From Lachnospiraceae bacterium (lineage in GTDB: Bacteria; Bacillota; Clostridia; Lachnospirales; Lachnospiraceae), in NCBI GenBank assembly GCA_017553505.1, contig JAFZLD010000019.1, positions 1 to 64,000 on the forward strand: DNA of 64,000 bases. Direction: 5' to 3'. The position numbers and the translations under genes are program-made. The notes under the pieces were generated by a model. It had not been told where the DNA came from. It worked only from the letters and a program-made list of their open reading frames with translations, and did not search any database. Of the stretch, positions 34,576 to 42,999 are shown one piece after another. Every line of letters starts with the position of its first letter. The stretch's first letter is position 1.

Positions 34576-35322
34576 TTAAGCGTTAACGATCTGACCAAAG
34601 TCAGGCTTAAGTGAAGCGCCACCGATGAGGCCGCCGTCAATGTCGGGCTTAGAAAGAAGCTCTGCGGCATTGCCTGCGTTCATGGATCCGCCGTACTGGA
34701 TACGTACTGCCTCTGCAGTAGCTGCATCGTACATCTTAGCGATGAGGTCACGGATAAGCTTGCAAACTTCTTCAGCCTGGTCAGCTGTAGCGGTTTCGCC
34801 TGTACCGATAGCCCAGATAGGCTCGTAAGCGATTACAAGGTTCTTAACCTGATCTGCAGTTACGTCAGAAAGGTCCCACTTAATCTGTCTTTCAATCCAT
34901 TCCTTGTAAGTGCCTGCCTTACGAAGTGCAAGGGACTCACCACAGCAAAGGATGGGCTTTAAGCCTGCAGCAAAAGCCTTCTTAACCTTAGCGTTGATAA
35001 GGATATCGTTCTCGCCGAAGATATCTCTTCTCTCGGAATGGCCGATGATGATGTACTCAACACCTGCATCCTTGAGCATGGGAGCGGAAATTTCGCCTGT
35101 GAAAGCGCCCTTGTCCTCGATGTAGAAGTTCTCAGCGCCAACCTTAACGTTAGTGCCCTTAACAGCCTCTACAACAGGTACGATATCGATTGCAGGTACG
35201 CAGTATACTACGTCAACTGCATCGTTCTTAACTAAGTCTTTTAATTCTGCACAAAGTGCAACTGCCTCGCTGGGAGTCTTGTTCATCTTCCAGTTGCCGG
35301 CAATAATACGTCTTCTGGACAT
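34576..35322 (-). CDS. tpiA: Triosephosphate isomerase
   Basis: Glycolytic TIM-barrel enzyme of 248 residues interconverting dihydroxyacetone phosphate and glyceraldehyde 3-phosphate. Catalytic residues are seen in GNWKMNKT (Lys), IIGHSERR (His) and [11 protein letters not shown] (Glu); the phosphate loop YGGSMNAGN is present. It is the last gene of gapA-pgk-tpiA, 18 nt after pgk. Confidence 0.98.
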   Translation of the reverse strand: MSRRRIIAGNWKMNKTPSEAVALCAELKDLVKNDAVDVVYCVPAIDIVPVVEAVKGTNVKVGAENFYIEDKGAFTGEISAPMLKDAGVEYIIIGHSERRDIFGENDILINAKVKKAFAAGLKPILCCGESLALRKAGTYKEWIERQIKWDLSDVTADQVKNLVIAYEPIWAIGTGETATADQAEEVCKLIRDLIAKMYDAATAEAVRIQYGGSMNAGNAAELLSKPDIDGGLIGGASLKPDFGQIVNA

Positions 35323-35340
35323 ATTTAATTCCTCCGTATC

Positions 35341-36573
35341 TTATTTATCATCTGCTGCGTAAACGCCGGGAAGCTCTTTACCTTCAAGGAACTCCAAGGA
35401 AGCGCCACCACCGGTAGAGATGTGGCTCATCTTGTCGCCAAGGCCCATCTGGTTAACAGCTGCTGCGGAGTCACCGCCACCGATGATGGTGGTAGCTGAT
35501 GCATCAGCAAGTGCCTTTGCTACAGATAAGGTACCCTTTGCAAGAGTGGGGTTCTCGAATACGCCCATAGGTCCGTTCCAAACAACGGTCTTAGCAGACT
35601 TAACAGCGTCAGCGTAAAGTTCTGCGGTCTTGGGTCCGATATCAAGACCTTCCTTGTCAGCAGGAATAGCGTTGGAAGCTACAACAGATACTTCGATGGG
35701 TCCGTCGATGGGATCGGGGAAGCCTGCAGCAACGGTGGTATCTACGGGAAGAAGAAGCTTCTTACCAAGCTTTTCAGCCTTAGCCATCATTTCCTTACAG
35801 TAATCAATCTTCTCCATATCAACGAGAGACTTACCGATTTCGTAGCCCTGAGCCTTTAAGAAGGTGAATGCCATACCGCCACCGATGATGAGGGTATCAG
35901 CCTTCTCAAGGAGGTTATCAATAACGTTTAACTTATCAGCTACCTTAGCGCCGCCGAGAATTGCTACGAAAGGACGTACAGGGTTCTCAACTGCGTTGCC
36001 GAGGAAGTTGATTTCTTTCTGCATAAGGTAACCAACTGCACAGTTGCCGCCTTTAGCACGAACAAACTTGGTAACTACGGATACAGATGCGTGTGCTCTG
36101 TGAGAAGAACCGAATGCATCGCATACATAGTCATCGCAAAGAGCTGCAAGTTCTTCAGCAAACTTCTCGCCTGCCTTAGCGGGCTTGGTCTCTTCTTCCA
36201 TACGGAAACGGGTATTCTGAAGGAGTACTACATCGCCTTCCTTCATAGCTTCAACAGCCTTGGTAGCTGCTTCGCCGGTAACGTTGTAATCAGCAACGAA
36301 AACAACTTCCTTACCAAGCTTAGCGGAAAGAGCCTTAGCTACAGGTGCAAGAGATTCCTTCTCGTTGGGTCCTTCTTTAACCTTGCCAAGGTGGGAGCAA
36401 AGGATAACCTTGCCGCCGTCTTTCATTAACTTCTGGATGGTGGGAAGAGCTGCAACGATACGGGTATCGTCAGTAATCTCACCGTTCTTAAGGGGTACGT
36501 TAAAGTCGCAACGTACAAGTACGCGCTTACCCTTAGCACTAAAATCATCAACAGTTTTCTTGTTTAATGCCAT
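35341..36573 (-). CDS. pgk: Phosphoglycerate kinase
   Basis: Glycolytic kinase of 410 residues, slightly longer than the usual 395-400, making ATP from 1,3-bisphosphoglycerate. The signature [19 protein letters not shown], the hinge-region GPMGVFE and nucleotide-loop GGGDSAAAV are intact. GGAGG precedes the ATG. A very stable stem-loop lies in the 99-nt gap to gapA. Confidence 0.98.
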   Translation of the reverse strand: MALNKKTVDDFSAKGKRVLVRCDFNVPLKNGEITDDTRIVAALPTIQKLMKDGGKVILCSHLGKVKEGPNEKESLAPVAKALSAKLGKEVVFVADYNVTGEAATKAVEAMKEGDVVLLQNTRFRMEEETKPAKAGEKFAEELAALCDDYVCDAFGSSHRAHASVSVVTKFVRAKGGNCAVGYLMQKEINFLGNAVENPVRPFVAILGGAKVADKLNVIDNLLEKADTLIIGGGMAFTFLKAQGYEIGKSLVDMEKIDYCKEMMAKAEKLGKKLLLPVDTTVAAGFPDPIDGPIEVSVVASNAIPADKEGLDIGPKTAELYADAVKSAKTVVWNGPMGVFENPTLAKGTLSVAKALADASATTIIGGGDSAAAVNQMGLGDKMSHISTGGGASLEFLEGKELPGVYAADDK

Positions 36574-36615
36574 GATGAATGTCCTCCAATTGGATTTATT
36601 TTATTACATAAAGAT

Positions 36616-36642
36616 GGACCCGGCCCTAGCCGGACCGGGCCC
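36616..36642 (-). other. Very stable stem-loop between gapA and pgk
   Basis: On the minus strand GGGCCCGGTCC can pair with GGGCCGGGTCC over 11 positions (with G-T wobbles) around GGCTA. No T run follows, so it is not a standard terminator. Position between two glycolytic genes suggests RNA processing or differential stability of the gapA segment. Confidence 0.6.
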
Positions 36643-36672
36643 ACATTAGTTCTTAACCTTTAAGAAACCAAA

Positions 36673-37689
36673 TTACTTAAGAAGGCTTCCGAAGTGCTTG
36701 ATGGTACGAACCATCTGGCTGGTGTAAGAGTTCTCGTTGTCATACCATGAAACAACCTGAACCTGAGTGGTTCCGTTGTCAAGAGGAAGAACCATGGTCT
36801 GAGTAGCATCGAAGAGAGAACCGAATCTCATTCCTACGATATCGGAAGAAACGATTTCATCCTCGTTGTAACCGAAGGACTCGTTAGAAGCTGCCTTCAT
36901 AGCTGCATTGATCTGATCCTTGGTAACGTTGCCTTCTACAACAGCGGTAAGGATTGTGGTAGAACCTGTAGGGGTAGGTACTCTCTGTGCTGCGCCGATG
37001 AGCTTACCGTTCAACTCAGGAATAACAAGGCCGATTGCCTTAGCTGCACCTGTTGAGTTGGGAACGATGTTGCAAGCTGCTGCACGAGAACGTCTCTTGT
37101 CGCCCTTTCTCTGAGGTCCGTCAAGTGTCATCTGGTCGCCAGTGTAAGCGTGGATGGTGCACATGATACCGGACTTGATAGCTGCGAGATCGTTAAGAGC
37201 CTTAGCCATAGGTGCAAGACAGTTAGTGGTGCAGGATGCTGCAGAGATGATCTTGTCGTCCTTGGTAAGATTCTGGTGGTTAACGTTGTAAACGATGGTA
37301 GGAAGGTCATTACCTGCGGGAGCAGAGATAATAACGTGCTTAGCACCTGCATCGATGTGAGCCTGTGCCTTATCCTTGCTTGTATAGAAACCGGTGCACT
37401 CAAGTACTACGTCTACGCCAAGCTTGCCCCAAGGAAGGTTGTGAGCATCTGCTTCCTTGTAAATTGTGATCTTCTTTCCGTCAACGGAGATGGAATCTTC
37501 ACCGAAAGAAACCTTGTCGCAAAGTTCGTAACGACCCTGTGTTGAGTCATACTTTAACAAATGTGCAAGCATTTCAGGGCTGGTAAGATCGTTGATTGCA
37601 ACGATTTCAAAACCTTCTGCGCCGAACATCTGTCTGAATGCAAGACGACCGATACGGCCAAAACCATTAATTGCTACTTTTACTGCCAT
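36673..37689 (-). CDS. gapA: Glyceraldehyde-3-phosphate dehydrogenase, type I
   Basis: NAD-dependent enzyme of 338 residues that makes 1,3-bisphosphoglycerate. The Rossmann motif [10 protein letters not shown], the catalytic cysteine in [12 protein letters not shown] and the partner histidine in IHAYTGDQ are all present. First gene of gapA-pgk-tpiA. A good ribosome binding site (AGGAGG) precedes the ATG, and repeated TTTTGACA motifs lie upstream. Confidence 0.98.
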   Translation of the reverse strand: MAVKVAINGFGRIGRLAFRQMFGAEGFEIVAINDLTSPEMLAHLLKYDSTQGRYELCDKVSFGEDSISVDGKKITIYKEADAHNLPWGKLGVDVVLECTGFYTSKDKAQAHIDAGAKHVIISAPAGNDLPTIVYNVNHQNLTKDDKIISAASCTTNCLAPMAKALNDLAAIKSGIMCTIHAYTGDQMTLDGPQRKGDKRRSRAAACNIVPNSTGAAKAIGLVIPELNGKLIGAAQRVPTPTGSTTILTAVVEGNVTKDQINAAMKAASNESFGYNEDEIVSSDIVGMRFGSLFDATQTMVLPLDNGTTQVQVVSWYDNENSYTSQMVRTIKHFGSLLK

Positions 37690-37722
37690 TTTAATTTCCT
37701 CCTGGAATATAAATATATTTTA

Positions 37723-37766
37723 TTTTGACACTTCCGCTGCTACACGTTATTGTCAAAATTTTGTCA
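37723..37766. repeat. Repeated TTTTGACA motifs upstream of gapA
   Basis: TTTTGACA (37723-37730) faces TGTCAAAA (37751-37758) across 20 nt, and the second copy continues into TGTCAAAATTTTGTCA (37751-37766). They lie 34-77 nt before the gapA start. A minus-strand -10 candidate TATAAA at 37777-37782 would place them in the early leader, where an operator would block transcription. No regulator is identified. Confidence 0.45.
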
Positions 37767-37931
37767 GCGCAATTATTTTATAGTATTTAGAAACAAAATT
37801 CAATACTTCTCTTAATTAATTTAGTAAAATCTTATGGTTTTACCAAAAAGAATTCGATGATATAATTTTTTTGTAAATTATTCAAAGCGGTTTTCTCATA
37901 CCGCTTCATCACATATATGGAGGACACTGAT

Positions 37932-38753
37932 ATGCCAATTCTTGCAGACCAGCACATGCACTCTTCTTTCAGCGCAGATTCCAAAGCTCCCCTTAAGGAT
38001 ATGGTAGAAAGCGCCATTTCCAAAGGACTTACCCACATCAATATCACAGAGCATAATGATTTCGACTACGGCGAGACCGAAATGTTCCCCGAAGGCGCAT
38101 GGGATTTAAATGTAGATTCTTATTTATATGAACTTTTGAATCTCCGCGAGCGTTATAAAGATCAGATCACCATCGGCTTCGGTATCGAGCTCGGAATGGT
38201 GGAATCCGCTTTCCGTAAGAACGCGGTTCTGGCACGCTCACACGAGTTTGATTTTGTAATCGGTTCCATCCACGTAGTCAACGGCATCGACACCTACGAG
38301 CCCCGCTACTACGAAGGCAAGACTGTTAAGGAAGCCGTGAATGAATATTATGAAGCAATGCTTCGAAACATTAAGCAGTTCACGAACTTCGACGTACTCG
38401 GTCACATGGACTACATCGTCCGCACCGTTCCCGGCGGCGAGGCTGTGTATAACTCCATGGATTACAAGAACTACACCGACGAAGTAATCAACATTCTCCT
38501 TGAGAACGAAAAGGGTATCGAGATTAACACTTCCGCTCTTTGGAAGAAAGGTATGTCCCAGCCCAATCCCTGCATCGACATCGTCCGCGCCTACAAGGAA
38601 AAAGGCGGCGAGATAATCACCGTCGGCTCCGACGCCCACAAGCCCGAGAATGTAGCCGGTGCTTTCGATGTAGCCGAGCAGATTCTTCGTGACTGTGGCT
38701 TCAAGTATTACAGCGTATTCAAGGATAGGATTCCTACGTACGTGAAATTGTGA
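37932..38753 (+). CDS. PHP-family phosphatase, histidinol-phosphatase-like
   Basis: Protein of 273 residues with the PHP metal-binding motifs: HMHSSFSAD (HxH) near the N-terminus, ITEHNDF, an IGSIH stretch, and GSDAHKPENV at the C-terminus. Histidinol phosphatase of the HisJ type is the closest family. With no other histidine genes nearby another phosphoester substrate is possible. The ATG at 37932 follows GGAGG by 8 nt. A TATAAT at 37869-37884 and a 6-bp leader hairpin (AAGCGG/CCGCTT) lie upstream. The only plus-strand gene between gapA and the flagellar operon. Confidence 0.88.
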   Translation: MPILADQHMHSSFSADSKAPLKDMVESAISKGLTHINITEHNDFDYGETEMFPEGAWDLNVDSYLYELLNLRERYKDQITIGFGIELGMVESAFRKNAVLARSHEFDFVIGSIHVVNGIDTYEPRYYEGKTVKEAVNEYYEAMLRNIKQFTNFDVLGHMDYIVRTVPGGEAVYNSMDYKNYTDEVINILLENEKGIEINTSALWKKGMSQPNPCIDIVRAYKEKGGEIITVGSDAHKPENVAGAFDVAEQILRDCGFKYYSVFKDRIPTYVKL

Positions 38754-38768
38754 TGGTGGCCTTACCCG

Positions 38769-39599
38769 TCACAGCAGGAACTTATCTATCATTATCTGAA
38801 TGATTCTGGTGTTAAGCGGCTGAATCGAAGTTTCAAAAGTAAATATGCAGTTATGGCCGTGGATGTAACCGTTCGCGGCCATTCTGTTTATTTTATCAAC
38901 ATTCCTTTGCGCGTAGTCGAGGTTGTCCATCATTCCGAAGTGCTCCCAGATGAATTCTTTTTTCGTCCTCACATTCAGGCACAGAAAGTCCGGTCGCCTC
39001 TCTTCTTCGTCTATTATTATCGGGAACTCGTAGTGGTAGGGGACGTTGTTCATTTTAAGAAGGTTCGCTATGTTCTCTTCGGCCTTCGAGCGAACCCGTT
39101 CATCCTTAGCCGTATAGTATTCCGGATAGTCCGGCGCAAAGTATCCCGGGGCATAGTCTTTGGATTGCCAGGCGGTGATGTAGGTATCGTCGGGAGTAAT
39201 GAATGGAATAATGAAGGGTTTTCGGGCTTCTCTTATGTCTTCGAATACTGCCTCAACAGGATTGCTTTTTACGATTTGCAAATAGTTTTCAAGCGATTCT
39301 CTCTCCTTTTTGGCCGCTTGTAAGAATTTGGTCTGATATTCTTTATTTGCTAAGGAACGAACCTTATCGGTATCGGTTTTGGATATGTATCTTCCGCTTC
39401 TGTCACACGTGTTTCTGCGCCAGTAATATTGATAGCCGTCTCTGTGATGAACATCCCTCAGCATTCCCTCCGGCGCAGTAGTCAAATTTGCCTCGATTCT
39501 CTCAATAGTATCGTTCAGCAGTTCTAATCTCTTCTCTGCTTTGATTCGCAGGTCACTTGCCCACTCTTCCTGTGTGTGGTTTCTGTACTTCTTAGCCAT
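38769..39599 (-). CDS. Uncharacterised PD-(D/E)XK nuclease-like protein
   Basis: Soluble protein of 276 residues. The N-terminal half is helical and basic (about 10-115). The C-terminal half has a layout resembling PD-(D/E)XK nucleases: RSKAEENIANLL (acidic residue about 174), a beta strand, RRPDFLCL (Asp 204), then IWEHFGMMD (Glu 219) and a following helix with Lys 236. Proteins with the WEHFGMMD ending are seen as hypothetical proteins in clostridia. Catalysis is not proven, since the usual lysine after the glutamate is His 220 here. AAGGAGAT lies 7 nt before the ATG, and the palindromic array at 39654-40265 ends 54 nt upstream. Confidence 0.75.
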   Translation of the reverse strand: MAKKYRNHTQEEWASDLRIKAEKRLELLNDTIERIEANLTTAPEGMLRDVHHRDGYQYYWRRNTCDRSGRYISKTDTDKVRSLANKEYQTKFLQAAKKERESLENYLQIVKSNPVEAVFEDIREARKPFIIPFITPDDTYITAWQSKDYAPGYFAPDYPEYYTAKDERVRSKAEENIANLLKMNNVPYHYEFPIIIDEEERRPDFLCLNVRTKKEFIWEHFGMMDNLDYAQRNVDKINRMAANGYIHGHNCIFTFETSIQPLNTRIIQIMIDKFLL

Positions 39600-39653
39600 T
39601 ATTCGTATCTCCTTTTTGAGAATTAGTTGATAATACTGCTGATTTGGCGTTCC

Positions 39654-40265
39654 GGCGAAGTGATTCTCCTATTTGCGCCTTTCACTTCGCCACTCTTCTC
39701 GTGTGTTTCGTTGCTCCGGCGAAGTAATTTTGGCTTTTTCTGAATTTGCTTCGCCAATTTTTAGGCATCGATTTCTGTTTTGGCGAAGAAATTTTGCTTT
39801 TAGCGATGTTTGCTTCGCCATTTCATTTCTTCGTATTTAGGTTTCGGCGAAGTAATTCGAGCTTTTTCTATTTTTACTTCGCCATTCCTCACTCTGCGCT
39901 TTTAAATGTGGCGAAGTGATTCTGCTTTTAGCGATATTTACTTCGCCATCTACTATCTTCACTTTGGTATTTCGGCGAAGTAATTCGAGCTTTTTCTATT
40001 TTCACTTCGCCATTCCTCACTCTACGCTTTAAAATGCGGCGAAGTGATTCTGCCTTTTACTGTATTTGCTTCGCCATTTTCGATCATCGATTTTTGTTAT
40101 GGCGAAGTAAATTGCGCTTTTGCGGTTTTCTCTTCGCCAAAACTGCAAATCAGCGTTTCAAGTGGCGAAGCAGATTGACAAATACGAGTAATTACTTCGT
40201 CTATTCCTCCTTCGAGAAGATTTTTATGGCGAAGTAATAGCAGCGATTACGATTTTTTCTTCGCC
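39654..40265. repeat. Ten-unit palindromic hairpin array, 64-bp period
   Basis: Ten units, each exactly 38 nt, begin GGCGAAG and end CTTCGCC (unit 9 ends CTTCGTC). Unit starts: 39654, 39718, 39782, 39846, 39910, 39974, 40038, 40101, 40164 and 40228. Steps are 64 bp except two of 63. Arms extend to 10 bp in units 1 and 4, with coordinated changes (GTGA/TCAC against GTAA/TTAC). The 24-nt interiors and 25-26-nt spacers vary, but units 4 and 6 and their spacers are near-identical, showing duplication of a 128-bp pair. The period is not a multiple of 3 and no gene spans it. It occupies most of the 821-nt gap between the nuclease-like gene and GH43. Confidence 0.95.
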
Positions 40266-40311
40266 AAATAGCAGTATTACGTAAAAAATAAATAGGAATT
40301 TCGCATTGCCC

Positions 40312-40354
40312 CCGATAAACGGGACTGCATATGCTCAGGCGTACCGATAAACGG
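40312..40354. repeat. Two CCGATAAACGG copies 32 bp apart
   Basis: The 11-nt motif occurs at 40312-40322 and 40344-40354, in direct orientation. Each is a small hairpin (CCG...CGG, extended to four bp in the first). The 32-bp step equals half the array period beside it. Function unknown. Confidence 0.55.
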
Positions 40355-40363
40355 CACGAGATT

Positions 40364-40395
40364 TAAAAAGTACCGGATGCACGCATCCGGTACTT
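40364..40395 (-). terminator. Terminator of the GH43 gene
   Basis: A perfect 13-bp stem (AAGTACCGGATGC with GCATCCGGTACTT), a 2-nt loop in the paired form, and a T run on the minus strand. It closes the GH43 unit before the palindromic array. Confidence 0.92.
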
Positions 40396-40420
40396 AAGCA
40401 ATATACACTATGAAAAAGAA

Positions 40421-41842
40421 TTATTCAAGTACAAACGCTGCGAACTGCAAATGTCCCTGGCCCTTGAAAGTGAAGTAAAGGGCGTTTACGCCGTCGGGAA
40501 CGGTGATGTCGGCTTCGGTGTAGTGCCATACATTAGCGTAGCCGATCGGAATGGAGCCAAGAACGGGACCGTCCCAGGATGTCTTAACCTGAAGCTCGCC
40601 GGTGGCGTAGCCTTTGGTCTTGGCCGAAATCTTCTTAATGCCCTTGCAATCGAAGTATTTAAAGCCTGCAGTAGCGGTGTCGCGCATGTTGGCGATGTAG
40701 CCGTAGTTCTCGTCGCCGTCACGGCCTTCCTGAGTAATCTTGGGGAATCTGTCATCCATCCAGCCCGACCATGCAACATAAGTCATATCTATATCGTTAA
40801 AGAGGTTGCATGCGATGTAGGTAGGATATTCGCCCTTGCCCGCTAACGGCTTAAGTCCGCAGCAAGAGGTCATCTCCGCCTGCTTGAAGGTGCCGTCCGC
40901 ATTGGGGGTAAGCTTTTCAAAGCAACCCTGACGGCTGTAATTGGTGCCGTTGGTGTGTCTGTGGTAGAAAATAAACCAGTCATCCTTAATCTGCACCATG
41001 CTGCCGTGGTTATTGGCTGTATAATAAGCGCATTTCTCGGCAGGCTTGTAAGTATCGATATGAAGGTCGCCGCCGCTTACAAGAACACCCTTGTACTCGA
41101 AGCCTTCACGCGGATTCTTGCTCATCATGTAGCAAAGCTCGTGGAACTTAATCGATGAATAAATAAAGTAATAATACTCACCTTTCTTACGAATCGAAGG
41201 AGCCTCGAAAAACTCATGTCCGAAGTAAGAATCGCTCTCGGATGAATAAGCGGAGCTCTTGGCGATAAATACGGGGTCCTCTTCTATCGTAACCATATCG
41301 GGTCCCAGAACCGTACACATGGGGCCGCGTCTGGACTTGTCTCCGTATCCGCAGAATCCTGTATAGAGATAAACCTTATCTCCCTCACGAAGTACGCCGG
41401 GATCGAACTGCGGGTCTTCCTTGCCGCTCTTGCCAAGAAGAGTACCGTCTTTATAGTGAACATGGTCATAAAACTCATACTTACCTGCGGGAGTGTCGCA
41501 CACCGCAACAGAAACCGTGCAGTCGTTACTGATAGTGTAGTAAAGGTAATATCTTCCGTCGGGGCCCACAGCCACGTCGGGAGCATAAAGGTTACCCTGC
41601 AAATCATCATTGCCGGGCTCCTGATCCTTACGATAAATCACGCCCTCGTATCTCCAGGCGCCGAGATCGTCCACAGGTGCCGACCAGCACACATAATCGC
41701 CCATACAATATACATCGCCGTTAAAGAAATCATGCGAACCGTACACATAAACCCTGTCGCCGAACACATAAGGCTCGCCGTCGGGCACATATTCCCACGA
41801 AGGAAGATACGGATTAACCGCCTGCTTAAGTGTATCCAACAT
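40421..41842 (-). CDS. Glycoside hydrolase family 43 enzyme
   Basis: Protein of 473 residues, most likely a beta-xylosidase or alpha-L-arabinofuranosidase acting on xylan-type oligosaccharides. The five-bladed propeller acids are recognisable: Asp in VPDGEPYVFG (general base), Asp in LYAPDVAV (pKa modulator) and Glu in FFEAPSIRK (acid). The C-terminal 120 residues form a separate beta-rich, CBM6-like domain. There is no signal peptide, so it acts inside the cell on imported oligosaccharides. Its ribosome binding site is buried in a long hairpin (41849-41898). Confidence 0.9.
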   Translation of the reverse strand: MLDTLKQAVNPYLPSWEYVPDGEPYVFGDRVYVYGSHDFFNGDVYCMGDYVCWSAPVDDLGAWRYEGVIYRKDQEPGNDDLQGNLYAPDVAVGPDGRYYLYYTISNDCTVSVAVCDTPAGKYEFYDHVHYKDGTLLGKSGKEDPQFDPGVLREGDKVYLYTGFCGYGDKSRRGPMCTVLGPDMVTIEEDPVFIAKSSAYSSESDSYFGHEFFEAPSIRKKGEYYYFIYSSIKFHELCYMMSKNPREGFEYKGVLVSGGDLHIDTYKPAEKCAYYTANNHGSMVQIKDDWFIFYHRHTNGTNYSRQGCFEKLTPNADGTFKQAEMTSCCGLKPLAGKGEYPTYIACNLFNDIDMTYVAWSGWMDDRFPKITQEGRDGDENYGYIANMRDTATAGFKYFDCKGIKKISAKTKGYATGELQVKTSWDGPVLGSIPIGYANVWHYTEADITVPDGVNALYFTFKGQGHLQFAAFVLE

Positions 41843-41848
41843 AAAAAG

Positions 41849-41898
41849 AAACCTCCTCTTGTAAATCCTTTTACTAGATTTTACCTAAGAGGAAGTTT
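41849..41898 (-). promoter_or_regulatory. Hairpin sequestering the GH43 ribosome binding site
   Basis: On the minus strand AAACTTCCTCTT can pair with AAGAGGAGGTTT (one mismatch), and inner GTAAAATC pairs with GATTTAC (one bulge), giving about 19 paired bases. The AGGAGG at 41852-41857, 9 nt from the ATG, lies wholly in the stem. This would hold translation off until opened by an RNA, a protein, a ligand or heat. No known riboswitch class was recognised. Confidence 0.7.
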
Positions 41899-41965
41899 CC
41901 TTTACTAACCATGTATTGCTTTTTCCTACCCAAAAAACCAAGAAAATTTACTAAAATTTACCGAA

Positions 41966-42997
41966 TCAAACGATTACGCTACCTGCAAAAACATACTCTC
42001 CGTCGTAGAAAACCGCTGTTTGACCCGGTGTAATTGCGCGTACCGGATTCTTAAACTCTGCCCTGAATACGCCGTCTGCACCCTTAGAAAGAACGCACTC
42101 CTCGCCCTTATGCGCATATCTTATCTTGCACATAAGAGTCCTTGGAAGCATGCTCTCGTCTCCCGCCATAAAGTTCACATCTTTCACGGCAAAAGAAGTC
42201 GTAAACAAATCTTCGTTTTCCCCGATAACCACCGCATTACGGGCCGCATCGATTCCCGTCACAAACACGGGATGCCCCATAGCAAGGTTAAGTCCCTTGC
42301 GCTGACCGATGGTGTAATTGACAATTCCCTTATGCTCTCCGATAACAGTACCGTTCTTGTCCACAAAAGAACCGTTCTTAAAATCCTTGCCCGTAAAACG
42401 CTTCAGGAATCCCGCATAATCGCCGTCGGGAATAAAACAGATATCCTGGCTGTCGGCTTTGTGAGCCACAGGAATGCCGGCATCCTCAGCCACCTTGCGT
42501 ACCTCGCTCTTTTCATACTGTCCGAGAGGCATCAAAGTCCGCGACAGTTGCTCCTGAGTGAGGTTACAAAGCGCATATGTCTGGTCCTTGGTGGCCGTAG
42601 TCGCGTTCTTAACCGAATAGCGCCCGTTAACCATATCGATATTGGCATAATGCCCCGTCGCAACGTAATACGCGCCTTCTCTGTCGGCAACCGCGGTCAG
42701 CATGTCCCACTTAATCGCAGGATTGCAAAGCGTACAGGGATTTGGCGTTCTGCCCTTTTCGTACTCGCTTGCGAAATACTCCATCACCGTAGCCTTAAAC
42801 TTATCGGACACATCCTCAATAATATGCTTAATACCAAGCACACGCGCCACTTCGGCCGCATCACCCGAAAAAGTTTCTTCCTTAAACTGCTTCATGGTGA
42901 CGCCTATGACTTCGTATCCGTTCTTTTGCAAAAGAAGGGCAGCAACGGAAGAATCTACGCCTCCCGAAAGCCCGACAACAACTTTTTTCCTATCCAT
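41966..42997 (-). CDS. mnmA: tRNA-specific 2-thiouridylase MnmA
   Basis: Protein of 343 residues that makes 2-thiouridine at position 34 of Lys, Glu and Gln tRNAs. It has the PP-loop GLSGGVDSSVA, the catalytic cysteines in NPCTLCNPAIKW and DSQDICFI, and the NYTIGQRKGL stretch. It follows the cysteine desulfurase gene by 2 nt, which fits sulfur being passed from that enzyme. Confidence 0.96.
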   Translation of the reverse strand: MDRKKVVVGLSGGVDSSVAALLLQKNGYEVIGVTMKQFKEETFSGDAAEVARVLGIKHIIEDVSDKFKATVMEYFASEYEKGRTPNPCTLCNPAIKWDMLTAVADREGAYYVATGHYANIDMVNGRYSVKNATTATKDQTYALCNLTQEQLSRTLMPLGQYEKSEVRKVAEDAGIPVAHKADSQDICFIPDGDYAGFLKRFTGKDFKNGSFVDKNGTVIGEHKGIVNYTIGQRKGLNLAMGHPVFVTGIDAARNAVVIGENEDLFTTSFAVKDVNFMAGDESMLPRTLMCKIRYAHKGEECVLSKGADGVFRAEFKNPVRAITPGQTAVFYDGEYVFAGSVIV

Positions 42998-42999
42998 TA

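Noticed and set aside
39654-40265. CRISPR array
   Set aside because: Only the 7-10 bp ends of each unit are constant, the interiors and spacers both drift, neighbouring units share spacer sequence by duplication, and no cas gene is present in the window.
39654-40265. Coding repeat (tandem peptide repeats)
   Set aside because: The period is 63-64 bp, mostly not a multiple of three, so frames are not kept; reading frames through it are short and broken.
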